Shown here piece by piece: positions 46,180 through 53,718 of a DNA stretch of 64,000 nt. Under the pieces are notes generated by a model. That model made no database searches. It was given only the letters and a program-made list of their open reading frames with translations, and had not been told where the DNA came from. The stretch spans positions 1 through 64,000 of the forward strand of contig CALWRF010000022.1 of the NCBI GenBank assembly GCA_944383885.1, read 5' to 3'. Position 1 is the first letter of the stretch. Each line of letters starts with the position of its first letter. The translations under genes and the position numbers were made by a program. This DNA is from an uncultured Clostridia bacterium. GTDB taxonomy: Bacteria > Bacillota > Clostridia > Lachnospirales > Anaerotignaceae.

Positions 46180-46605
46180 CTAACAACCGTAAATTAATTC
46201 TAAATGATACCCAAGGCTATGGCTTAGCTGTTCAGTAGTACACCATGAGTATTCTTTTAAGTATTCACTGTCAATAAGAAGATGTGCGGCAAATAAATTT
46301 GCTCTTTTCTCAAAACGTGAGTTAAGAAACAAAGTTTTATTTCTGATAAAGTAATAGTTTTGTTTACGGTCAAGCAGAGCATGCCCAAGCTCATGTGCTA
46401 TAACAATTTTTAATTCTAAACTATTTAGTTTGTTACTGAGAAATATGTATCTGTGATTTTTCAGAAACATATAACATCCTTCATTTTTACAATTTCCAAT
46501 CTGATAAAGTACTCCAAGAATATCTGCCAATTCAAAAGGGTTTCTTGTATTATACTTATTGACTAAAGAGGAAACTTTGCTTTTTATTTTTGCAATATCG
46601 CTCAT
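46180..46605 (-). CDS. ImmA/IrrE-family metallopeptidase
   Basis: The ATG at 46605 is chosen behind AGGTGA; the in-frame start farther upstream overlaps the repressor gene. The 141-residue protein has the zinc motif HELGHALL. On ICEs and prophages ImmA cleaves the element repressor after DNA damage, releasing excision genes. Here it follows the cI-like repressor gene, which fits. The repressor gene itself is broken, so any switch is probably dead. Confidence 0.87.
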   Translation of the reverse strand: MSDIAKIKSKVSSLVNKYNTRNPFELADILGVLYQIGNCKNEGCYMFLKNHRYIFLSNKLNSLELKIVIAHELGHALLDRKQNYYFIRNKTLFLNSRFEKRANLFAAHLLIDSEYLKEYSWCTTEQLSHSLGYHLELIYGC

Positions 46606-46633
46606 TGGTGAAATCACCTGCTTTTTATCGACC

Positions 46634-46894
46634 TTATACTTTTTCTTTTGCAATATCTCTATTGTCTCGCTCTGTTAAGCTGTTATCAGTGGTAGGTGTA
46701 GGTGTTGATTCGTTTCCAAGTAAATAATCAATAGAAATATTAAAGAAATTAGCAATTCGGTTTATTGTTTCATTATCAGGTTCTCTGCTGCCATTTTCCC
46801 ACTGAGATACTGTATTTTGTGCTGAACCTATAATTTTTCCAAAATCTTTTTGACTAAGTCATTTTTCTTTTCTTAATTCAGAAAGTCTAATCAT
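46634..46894 (-). pseudogene. XRE/cI-like repressor with an in-frame TGA
   Basis: The 86-codon frame runs from ATG 46894 to TAA 46634 and gives a helix-turn-helix repressor (MIRLSELRKEK, SQKDFGKIIGSAQNTVSQWE, IANFFNISIDYLLG). TGA at 46859-46861 replaces codon 12, in the first helix, while the rest is intact. The ribosome site AAAGGTGGTG precedes the ATG. The downstream ImmA/IrrE gene completes the usual pair. Confidence 0.78.
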
Positions 46895-46927
46895 AAATAC
46901 ACCACCTTTAAATTAAAATTATTACAT

Positions 46928-47020
46928 TAAGAGATAATGAGCAACAAATTTTAAATAATATCTCAAAAAGGTATTAAAAAATGAGGAAATTAAATTGTTA
47001 TAATCTCAAATAGAGATATT
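46928..47020. promoter_or_regulatory. Operator region between divergent XRE genes
   Basis: Three related sites are visible: TTAAGAGATAATGA at 46928 (one half), AATATCTC...GGTATT at 46957-46975 and AATCTC...GAGATATT at 47002-47020. They share ATCTC and GAGAT half-sites in palindromic arrangement, as in cI/cro-type control regions. Confidence 0.6.
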
Positions 47021-47039
47021 AAAGGCGAGATGAGATTTT

Positions 47040-47222
47040 TTGATATTAAAAGAAATACGTAATAAGGCAGGATTAACACAAAAGGAAGTATCTATGAAAC
47101 TTGGTGTATACCAAAATATTATATCTCAGTGGGAAACAGGTGAAAGAACGCCTCGAGCAGAAAAGTTAATCCAGCTTGCAAAGCTTTTTAATTGTAATAT
47201 TGATGAGATGTTAAAAGATTAG
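47040..47222 (+). CDS. Small XRE-family regulator
   Basis: This 60-residue protein is a bare helix-turn-helix: LKEIRNKAGLTQKEVSMKLGV, then NIISQWETGERTPRAEKL, with the usual C-terminal IDEML. The TTG start at 47040 is supported by GGCGAG about ten bases ahead and by homologous start position. It is divergent from the broken repressor and shares its operators, so it is probably the Cro-like partner. Confidence 0.8.
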   Translation: MILKEIRNKAGLTQKEVSMKLGVYQNIISQWETGERTPRAEKLIQLAKLFNCNIDEMLKD

Positions 47223-47234
47223 GAGGTTTAAGAC

Positions 47235-47481
47235 ATGAAAAAGAATAAAAATCCACTTGTAGACTTAGAATTAACATCTTTAGGAGATAAATCAAACATT
47301 TATTCATAAAAAAATAAACGGAAATGAAATAGGGCATTTGGTAAGTAAAATGAGTTTAGATTTAAAGGCTCTTGGATTTCCAATATTAATTATTAAATTG
47401 AATGCTGAAAAAATCTCAATACAATCAAGAGCTTTATTAGAAATATCTGAGCCTTATAAAAGTTATGTAAAAATGGATTAA
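47235..47481 (+). pseudogene. Small frameshifted gene of the element
   Basis: ATG 47235 behind AGGAGGT opens a frame reading KNPLVDLELTSLGDKSNIYS that stops after 24 codons. The next frame continues without a start as IHKKINGNEIGHLVSKMSLD, then LGFPILIIKLNAE, to 47481. Together they look like one small protein of unknown function split by an indel. The evidence is the continuing coding character only. Confidence 0.5.
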
Positions 47482-47667
47482 GGTGTTTGCATTAATGTTT
47501 CTTGGAAAATAGGACATTCAGGACAATCATCAGAAGCCATTTCGCAATAATATCTAATAGCTTTATGCTGTTTTTCAAAACTATTGAGTACTGGAACTTG
47601 AATCAATATCCATATATTCCTGGTGAACAGGGCAGAAACCGTTAACAGTTTTTATCATAGATATCAT
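47478..47667 (-). pseudogene. Small Cys-containing gene, frameshifted
   Basis: Minus-strand frame MISMIKTVNGFCPVHQEYMD breaks near 47605. The next frame goes on as IQVPVLNSFEKQHKAIRYYC, then EMASDDCPECPIFQETL, to 47478. The Cys pattern CPVH and CPECPI is like small zinc-binding proteins carried on clostridial elements. An indel separates the two halves. Confidence 0.55.
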
Positions 47668-47804
47668 AGTATTACTTCTTTCTCAATTACTTGGCTGTTG
47701 CAGCAGCCTGTAATAAAAGTATATGACATTGAGTTTAAAAGTACAACATGTTTTGAAATAGGACATACAAACTAAAACATATTATATACGGGAGGTGTTT
47801 AGAT

Positions 47805-47990
47805 ATGAAAGGTAAAAAGAAGAGTGAAATAACCGTACTTCCTTCAATGGTATATGACACAAAGACAGGTGAAACAAAGCCTCTTCCTACAGACCATGAA
47901 AGCGAAGAGTACAAAGAGATTATGTGGCGTATGTACGCTAATAAAACATTTTGCGGTGTTGAGTCTGTAATTAAAGAAGATGCGCTTTAA
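47805..47990 (+). CDS. Small protein of unknown function
   Basis: This 61-residue frame has a strong GGGAGGTG site before the ATG. The sequence is charged (KGKKKSE, MVYDTKTGETKPLP, SEEYKEIMWRMYANK) and has no recognised domain. It is one of the few intact frames left in this part of the element. It is probably a real gene but its role is unknown. Confidence 0.6.
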   Translation: MKGKKKSEITVLPSMVYDTKTGETKPLPTDHESEEYKEIMWRMYANKTFCGVESVIKEDAL

Positions 47991-47995
47991 GAACA

Positions 47996-48181
47996 TCAGA
48001 CGGCTAATTGAATAAAGCCGTCATATAGAGACAAGCTCAAATAGTTGTAGGAGATAATTTTTCTGGAAAATAAATCTATAATAACGCACAAATAGTACCA
48101 TTTGCCGCCGACCTTAAGGTATGTAATATCACTTGCCCACACAAGGTTTGTTTTATAATTAAATAGACCTTTATCCCAAGT
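47996..48181 (-). pseudogene. IS3-family transposase fragment
   Basis: The minus-strand frame encodes part of the rve integrase core: TWDKGLFNYKTNLVWASDIT, then YLKVGGKWYYLCVIIDLFSR. This is the DDE region of an OrfB transposase, with the Asp of SDITYL and the Asp of VIIDLF. Both ends are missing and no terminal repeats are seen. It is a dead remnant. Confidence 0.75.
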
Positions 48182-48230
48182 TACTTAGCAGAGCCTATGT
48201 TGACTATAAGAGCAGAAAGGGAGATTTAAA

Positions 48231-48446
48231 ATGTATAAAGAATATTTTGAAAGATATAAAATAAGTAAAGAAAGCCGTGTATCTGAAATTAGTGAGAATT
48301 ACATAAATTTACTTAATATACTTTTGGTATATTTTGAAGATGAAGTATTTTTATAGCTTGAGTATGTGATAAATTTTGAATTAGCCAAAAGATTTGAGGA
48401 CGGTTTTGAAGCTGGAAAATGCGTGAAAGCCAAAGTTAGAAAGTAA
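48231..48446 (+). pseudogene. Small gene with an in-frame TAG
   Basis: ATG 48231 behind AGGGAGA opens a frame (MYKEYFERYKISKESRVSEI, then LLNILLVYFEDEVFL) that meets TAG at codon 42 and goes on in the same frame as LEYVINFELAKRFEDGFEAG to 48446. Read through the stop it is 71 residues. The family is unknown. Confidence 0.5.
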
Positions 48447-48826
48447 GAAATAATTAGATTTACTGGAGGGTATTCTAAAAGTTATATCGGCTTGAGGAAC
48501 ACCTTCTTTTTTGATATTTTGACGAGGATTAAATAAACAAAAATTTTGACACATTTAATGGCATTTGCGGTAATCAAGGACAGAATTGCGTTAGATAGAA
48601 AAGGCAGAATTTTTATTCAAGTATTATTTTTTATTCCTTTTTTAAAAACTATTTATAAAAATAGTGGGACAAAAATTTAAAAAGTATTGAAAATAAAAGG
48701 GAAAAATAAATAATCTTTTTAAGAAAAAATTAAAAAAATTGTGATGAATAATTAATCTAAACCTGATATAATAACATTATAATTTACATAGGGTTAAGTG
48801 CTTTAATATTTTAAAGAGGGATTTTT
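48447..48826. other. Region at the right side of the element
   Basis: About 380 AT-rich bases. I find no intact gene. A short frame reading MAFAVIKDRIALDRKGRIFI at about 48560-48620 is the only coding-like stretch, without a family match. Confidence 0.4.
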
Positions 48827-49858
48827 ATGAAAAAGAGATTCGCGGCAATGGCTCTTTCGGCAGCTATAGTTTTTTGCGGTATATGTGCCTTTGCCTCAGA
48901 CGGGTTTGTAGTTACACCTGAAAAAAGTTTTGTATCAGAAGAAAGATATACAGAAAGAATTTTTTATCCTGTACTTGGTGACAGCTCTTTTCCTATTGCT
49001 AAAGTCATAAATGACAAAATTACAGATAGTATGTCGGCTGTACGTGAAAACTTGAAGAATATCATAAATGAAACACAGGATTATTATACTGAGGATATGG
49101 CTACAGGAATTTATTCATATTATTCTGTTTACCAGTATAATATGTGCGGCGACTTGGTTTCTGTTAAAACGGAAAATTACGTTTATTCCGGTGGAGCTCA
49201 CGGAATGAATTATTTAGCTTCGTATACAGGAAATATAGGCGGAAAAGATACATTTACTCTTGGCGGCCTTTTCAAAGAAGAACAAGACGGTATTAAAACT
49301 GCAAAAAATATTGTTAAAGAAAAAATAAATGAACAAAAAGATATGTATTTTCCTGAAGCTTTGACAACTGTTGAAAATATGGATTTAAGCAACAAATTTT
49401 ATATTGATGAAACAGGAAGCATTGTAATTTATTTTAATCCTTATGAAATAGCGCCTTATGCAGCAGGTATAATGGAGTTTTCAATTTCTCCTGATGAATT
49501 GGAAAATGTGCTTAAAACAAATATTTACTCATATCTTAAAAGCGGGAAAAGTGAAAAATGCCTTTTAAGGTTTAACGGTGCGCCATACTATCCGGAAAAC
49601 GGAACTTTAATGAGCGGGAGTACATTATATGTGCCTTTAAGAGAAGTAGCAGGCAAATTAGGTATTGATATCCAGTGGAGCGCTGAAACAGGTGCTTTGG
49701 TAAATGGTGAAAAATTAACTCAAAAAAGCGGAGCGGTACTTGTAAATGATATGTATTATGTACCTATTGCTTATTTTAGGTTGTTTGAAGACTATGCTGA
49801 TATGGTTTTTGATTCAGATGATATCCAAAACATATTCTGTATTTCAGATGAAAAATAA
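48827..49858 (+). CDS. Exported DUF3298-type protein with copper-amine-oxidase-like domain
   Basis: This 343-residue protein has a signal peptide (cleavage near residue 23). Residues ~25-230 resemble the DUF4163/DUF3298 region seen in RsiV and PdaC (SVYQYN, then YVYSGGAHGMNYLASY, then ISPDEL near the end). Residues ~250-340 form a copper amine oxidase N-terminal-like domain with YVPLREVAGKLGIDIQW. Both domain types occur in secreted wall-associated proteins of Clostridia. The precise activity is not known. A terminator follows. Confidence 0.8.
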   Translation: MKKRFAAMALSAAIVFCGICAFASDGFVVTPEKSFVSEERYTERIFYPVLGDSSFPIAKVINDKITDSMSAVRENLKNIINETQDYYTEDMATGIYSYYSVYQYNMCGDLVSVKTENYVYSGGAHGMNYLASYTGNIGGKDTFTLGGLFKEEQDGIKTAKNIVKEKINEQKDMYFPEALTTVENMDLSNKFYIDETGSIVIYFNPYEIAPYAAGIMEFSISPDELENVLKTNIYSYLKSGKSEKCLLRFNGAPYYPENGTLMSGSTLYVPLREVAGKLGIDIQWSAETGALVNGEKLTQKSGAVLVNDMYYVPIAYFRLFEDYADMVFDSDDIQNIFCISDEK

Positions 49859-49866
49859 CAGATATT

Positions 49867-49901
49867 AAGCGGCAGCATTATATTTTTTGCTGCCGCTTTT
49901 T
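49867..49901 (+). terminator. Terminator after the DUF3298-type gene
   Basis: AAGCGGCAGCA pairs with TGCTGCCGCTT over a 10-base centre, followed by T residues. Confidence 0.88.
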
Positions 49902-50049
49902 ACATAAAACATTTATTATGGAATATTAATAATTTTGTTTTGGCATATACTCTTATTAAGGCTCTTTTGCTTGAAATAACAGCGCCTTTATTATAAAATA
50001 TTGACTTAATGGAAATAAATTGTATATTACTTTGTAGGAGGTTATATTA

Positions 50050-51048
50050 ATGACTTTAAGAAAATATGCCGCTGCCGCATGTGTTTTAGCCGCAGCTCTT
50101 TCATTTACTGCCTGCGGCAAAAACAGCAGTGATTCATCACAAACAGCGTCACAGGCTGCAATTTCATCACAGGCTTTGCCAGATGACAGTTTTACGGCTG
50201 AAAATATAGTCCAGACAGCTTTAGAGAGAAATTTAGCTCAAAAAAGTTCTACAGCTAAAATGACAACTGAGTTTAAGTTTCAGGGAGATAATGGTGAAGC
50301 AACAGCTGTTGTCGCTACAGATATTAAAGCTGTTACAGAGCCGGTATTTAAACACATTATAATGGATGTTTCCCAAAATGGAGAACACTATTCAACATCT
50401 GAATTTTATGTTGATGAAGCTGAAAATGGCGATATGACTTTATATATATCTTATGGCGATGAGTGGTATAAAATGCCTGTAACAGACGCAGAGCTTTTTG
50501 CTGTTTTAGGTCAGTATGATGTAAGGGAAGTCACAAATATTGTGCTTAACAGCCTCTCTGATATTTCGGTAGGCGGTAAAGAGAATATAAACGGTGTTGA
50601 GGCTTATAAGGTAGATGCTGTTATTCCGGCTGCTGATGTGCCAGATGTTATAATTAATGCCGGTGTTTTTGTGGCAAACGGTCTTACAAATCTTTATGAG
50701 GAATATTTTGACGGCGTTAAAGATATGCATGTTACTTTTTATGTTGACTCAAAAACTGGCGATATAGTAAACCTATCATTTGACGCAGGACAGGCTTTCC
50801 AGATAGTGTCAGACTATGCTTACAATATAGCACAGGGCATAGATGAGTATAAAGACAGCCAAAGGCTTGTTGTAAACAGCTACGGCATAAATATAGACAT
50901 AAATGATATTGATAAAACAGAAAAAGAAGAAATACCTGCTGATGTTACAGAAGGCGAATCCCTTCCGGGACTTAGCGAAAGCATAGACGAGGCAAATGGC
51001 GTTGGTGCTTCATCATCAGCGGCGTCATCACAGGAAGCGGCAGAATAA
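50050..51048 (+). CDS. LppX/LolA-like lipoprotein
   Basis: This 332-residue lipoprotein has lipobox FTAC (Cys near residue 23), a Ser/Gln-rich linker and a single large domain (~50-290) of alternating strands resembling LolA/LppX-like or DUF6612-like lipid-binding proteins. KMTTEFKFQ, WYKMPVTDAE and VNGVEAYKVDA-like strands and DSKTGDIVNL support the fold. The C-terminal tail is acidic and Ser-rich. AGGAGGT precedes the ATG. It ends 24 bases before the ABC-F gene. A function in lipid or signal-molecule binding is inferred. Confidence 0.72.
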   Translation: MTLRKYAAAACVLAAALSFTACGKNSSDSSQTASQAAISSQALPDDSFTAENIVQTALERNLAQKSSTAKMTTEFKFQGDNGEATAVVATDIKAVTEPVFKHIIMDVSQNGEHYSTSEFYVDEAENGDMTLYISYGDEWYKMPVTDAELFAVLGQYDVREVTNIVLNSLSDISVGGKENINGVEAYKVDAVIPAADVPDVIINAGVFVANGLTNLYEEYFDGVKDMHVTFYVDSKTGDIVNLSFDAGQAFQIVSDYAYNIAQGIDEYKDSQRLVVNSYGINIDINDIDKTEKEEIPADVTEGESLPGLSESIDEANGVGASSSAASSQEAAE

Positions 51049-51072
51049 TATTAGTTTTGGAGAGATAATAAA

Positions 51073-52692
51073 ATGATTAGTGTAAATAATGTTACACTCC
51101 AGTACGGAGGACGTGTACTTTTTAAAGATGTAAACGCAACTTTTACACCGGGCAACTGCTATGGTGTTATAGGCGCAAACGGAGCAGGCAAGTCAACATT
51201 CCTTAAAGTCCTTTCAGGAGAAATTGAGCCTAATAAAGGCGAGGTTGTAATAGCGCCAGGCAAAAGGCTTGCGGTACTCAAACAAGACCACTTTGAATTT
51301 GATGATTTTGATGTTATGAGCACTGTTTTATACGGTCACAAAAGGCTGTATGATATTATTAAGGAAAAAGAAGCGCTTTACAGCAAACCGGATTTTTCCG
51401 ATGAGGACGGTATAAAGGTTTCAGAACTGGAAGGCGAGTTTGCGGAGCTTGACGGCTGGAATGCCGAAAGCGACGCGGCTATACTTTTAAACGGACTCGG
51501 CATACCAACAGACCTTCACTACGCTTTAATGGGTTCTCTTACAGGCAACCAAAAGGTAAAAGTACTATTAGCCCAAGCCCTTTTCGGTAATCCAGACATA
51601 CTTCTTCTTGATGAGCCTACAAACCATTTGGATTTGCAGTCGGTAAAATGGCTTGAAAATTTTCTTATGAATTTTGAGAATACTGTTATAGTGGTTTCTC
51701 ACGACAGACATTTCTTAAATAAAGTGTGTACGCACATTGCCGATGTGGATTACGGCAAAATTACAATGTTTGTCGGCAACTATGATTTCTGGTATCAGTA
51801 TACACAGATGACGCAAAAACAGCTTAAAGACGAGAATAAGCGTATTGAGCAGAAAATGAAAGAGTTACAGGAATTTATCCAGCGCTTCAGCGCTAATGCG
51901 TCAAAAAGCAAACAGGCAACAAGCCGTAAAAAACTTCTTGATAACCTTCAGCTTGACAATATAAAGCCTTCTTCAAGGCGCTATCCTTTTGTAAACTTTA
52001 AACAGGACAGGGAAGTGGGAAATGACCTGCTTGAAGTTGAGGGTATTTCTAAAACAATAGACGGAAGGAAAGTGCTTAACAATATAACATTCAGGATTAA
52101 TCCTAACGAGAAAGTGGCTTTTGTTGGTACTGACGAAATTGCGCGTACTACACTTTTTAAAATACTTATGGGCGAAATGGAGCCGGATGAGGGTACCTTC
52201 AAATGGGGCGTTACAACTTCAAGGGCTTATTTCCCTAAGGATAATTCGGAATATTTTGACGGCTGCGACGACTCGCTTATCGACTGGTTAAGACCTTATG
52301 CCAAAGAAGGCGAGCAGTACGACGCGGATATCAGGGGCTGGCTTGGAAGAATGCTTTTTTCAGGCGAGGAAGCTCTTAAACCGGCTAAAGTTCTTTCAGG
52401 CGGTGAAAGAGTGCGCTGCATGCTTTGCAAAATGATGATTTCCGGCGCTAATGTACTTATTCTTGATGAGCCTACAAACCATCTTGACCTTGAAAGCATA
52501 ACAGCGTTAAATAACGGTCTTATTGATTATAAAGGCACACTGCTTTTTGATTCTCAGGACCACGAGTTTGTTAATACTATAGCTGACAGAATTATAGAAA
52601 TACTTCCAAACGGAATTATCGACAGACATGAAACATTTGACGAATATATAGACGATGAGAAAGTAAATGAAATGCGTGAAAAATTGATGTAA
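51073..52692 (+). CDS. ABC-F ATPase, YkpA/YbiT group
   Basis: This 539-residue soluble protein has two ABC domains joined by a linker. The first has Walker A GANGAGKST and a degenerate signature (LTGNQKVKV). The second has a degenerate Walker A (GTDEIARTT, without the Lys) and a normal signature (LSGGERV). The same asymmetry occurs in the YkpA/YbiT group as I know it. Unlike that group, the second switch histidine is replaced: DSQDHEF where SHDH would be expected. ABC-F proteins act on ribosomes and often give antibiotic protection or regulate translation; no membrane domain is present. Confidence 0.92.
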   Translation: MISVNNVTLQYGGRVLFKDVNATFTPGNCYGVIGANGAGKSTFLKVLSGEIEPNKGEVVIAPGKRLAVLKQDHFEFDDFDVMSTVLYGHKRLYDIIKEKEALYSKPDFSDEDGIKVSELEGEFAELDGWNAESDAAILLNGLGIPTDLHYALMGSLTGNQKVKVLLAQALFGNPDILLLDEPTNHLDLQSVKWLENFLMNFENTVIVVSHDRHFLNKVCTHIADVDYGKITMFVGNYDFWYQYTQMTQKQLKDENKRIEQKMKELQEFIQRFSANASKSKQATSRKKLLDNLQLDNIKPSSRRYPFVNFKQDREVGNDLLEVEGISKTIDGRKVLNNITFRINPNEKVAFVGTDEIARTTLFKILMGEMEPDEGTFKWGVTTSRAYFPKDNSEYFDGCDDSLIDWLRPYAKEGEQYDADIRGWLGRMLFSGEEALKPAKVLSGGERVRCMLCKMMISGANVLILDEPTNHLDLESITALNNGLIDYKGTLLFDSQDHEFVNTIADRIIEILPNGIIDRHETFDEYIDDEKVNEMREKLM

Positions 52693-52704
52693 GGGGGCTT
52701 GTTT

Positions 52705-53274
52705 ATGGATTTAAAGGAAGCTGTTTACTCAAGAAGAAGCGTAAGAAAATATAACGAAAAACAAATAAGTGATGAGGACTTAAACAAGATAATAGACGCC
52801 GGGCTTTGGGCTCCGTCGGCTGTTAATCTTCAGCCTTGGTATTTTGTAGTTTGCCGTTCAGATAAGGCGCTTAAAGACCTTAACGACATAATGGGCGGTT
52901 CTATATTCGGTTTAAAAAAAGTACTTAATAACCGTTTTAAATCCAATCCGGAGGTTATAGAAGAAACGGTTAATTTTGTAAAAAGCATGGGCGGCGCCAA
53001 TACTGTTATACTTACTTTCCTCCAGCAGGAAGAATATGATGAGTATACAGCAGCTGTTGAAAGTGCTGCCGCGGCAATGCAGAATATAGTTCTTACGGCT
53101 TATTCAAAAGGCATTTCTTCATGCTGGCTTACAGCCCCGCTTCATGTAGAAAAAGAGCTTAGGGAGCGCTTTGCCCCGGGGAAAGGACATCTCTTGGCGG
53201 CGATTACTCTCGGCTACAGCGATTTAAAACCAAAAGCGCCAAGAAGAAAAGATGGCAGGTTTGTAATTGTATAA
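52705..53274 (+). CDS. Nitroreductase-family flavoprotein
   Basis: ATG 52705 lies behind AAGGGGG. The 189-residue protein has the FMN-binding start SRRSVRKYNEKQISDEDL, GLWAPSAVNLQPW, SAAAAMQNIVLTAYSKGISS, and the C-terminal LGYSDLKPKAPRRKD. Such homodimeric enzymes use NAD(P)H to reduce nitro compounds, quinones or other acceptors. It follows the ABC-F gene by 12 bases. Confidence 0.92.
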   Translation: MDLKEAVYSRRSVRKYNEKQISDEDLNKIIDAGLWAPSAVNLQPWYFVVCRSDKALKDLNDIMGGSIFGLKKVLNNRFKSNPEVIEETVNFVKSMGGANTVILTFLQQEEYDEYTAAVESAAAAMQNIVLTAYSKGISSCWLTAPLHVEKELRERFAPGKGHLLAAITLGYSDLKPKAPRRKDGRFVIV

Positions 53275-53284
53275 AAAATTTATT

Positions 53285-53310
53285 AAGGCAGGGGACTACC
53301 TCTGCCTTTT
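53285..53310 (+). terminator. Terminator after the nitroreductase gene
   Basis: AAGGCAGGGG pairs with CCTCTGCCTT around a 4-base loop with one G-T pair, followed by T residues. Confidence 0.88.
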
Positions 53311-53330
53311 AATTATATGGCGGTGATATT

Positions 53331-53705
53331 GTGGTTTACGGAACGGGAACCGATATTGTGGAAATTTCACGTATAGAAAAGGCGCTGAAAAAGGAAAGCT
53401 TTGTTAAAAAATGCTTTACTGAAAATGAAACAGCTTATTTAAAATCAAAAAATTTCAGACCGGAAACTGCGGCAGGGATATTTGCCGCAAAAGAAGCTGT
53501 CAGCAAAGCTTTAGGGACTGGTTTTAGAGGTTTTATGCCTAAAGATGTGGAAATACTGCATGACGAATTTATGAAGCCTTATGTAAACCTTCTGTCTGAA
53601 GCTGAAAAAACTGCTTCAGTTTTAGGAATAAACAATATTCATATAAGTATATCCCATTGCATGAATTATGCTTTAGCTTTTGCTTTGGCTGAAAAAATAT
53701 TTTAG
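53331..53705 (+). CDS. acpS: Holo-[acyl-carrier-protein] synthase
   Basis: This 124-residue enzyme starts at GTG behind GGCGGTG. GTGTDIVEISRIEKAL holds the metal-binding Asp, FAAKEAVSKALGTGF the Glu and Lys, and ISISHCMNYALAFAL the C-terminal core. It moves 4'-phosphopantetheine from CoA to the acyl carrier protein. It begins the acpS, nnrE-nnrD, lipoprotein, alr series. Confidence 0.95.
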   Translation: MVYGTGTDIVEISRIEKALKKESFVKKCFTENETAYLKSKNFRPETAAGIFAAKEAVSKALGTGFRGFMPKDVEILHDEFMKPYVNLLSEAEKTASVLGINNIHISISHCMNYALAFALAEKIF

Positions 53706-53718
53706 GGAGGTAAGGATT

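Larger units (their letters stand above)
43723..48446. mobile_element. Degraded integrative element with large serine recombinase
   Basis: The left boundary is where the substrate-binding gene is cut. The region contains a large serine recombinase, dinD, ImmA/IrrE, repressor genes with shared operators, and a series of broken small frames. No transfer, replication or structural genes remain, so it looks like the stub of an integrative element or prophage. The right boundary is unclear; 48446 is the end of the last broken frame. No att sites were identified. Confidence 0.55.

Noticed and set aside
47700..47720. GGCTG...CAGCC hairpin as a terminator
   Set aside because: The stem is very short and no T tract follows.
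48739..48772. TTGTGA and TATAAT as a promoter for the 48827 gene
   Set aside because: The spacer is 22 bases, too long for a normal sigma-A promoter.
51073..52692. Degenerate Walker A in the second ABC domain as damage
   Set aside because: The YkpA/YbiT group as I recall it has the same change, so it is a family trait.
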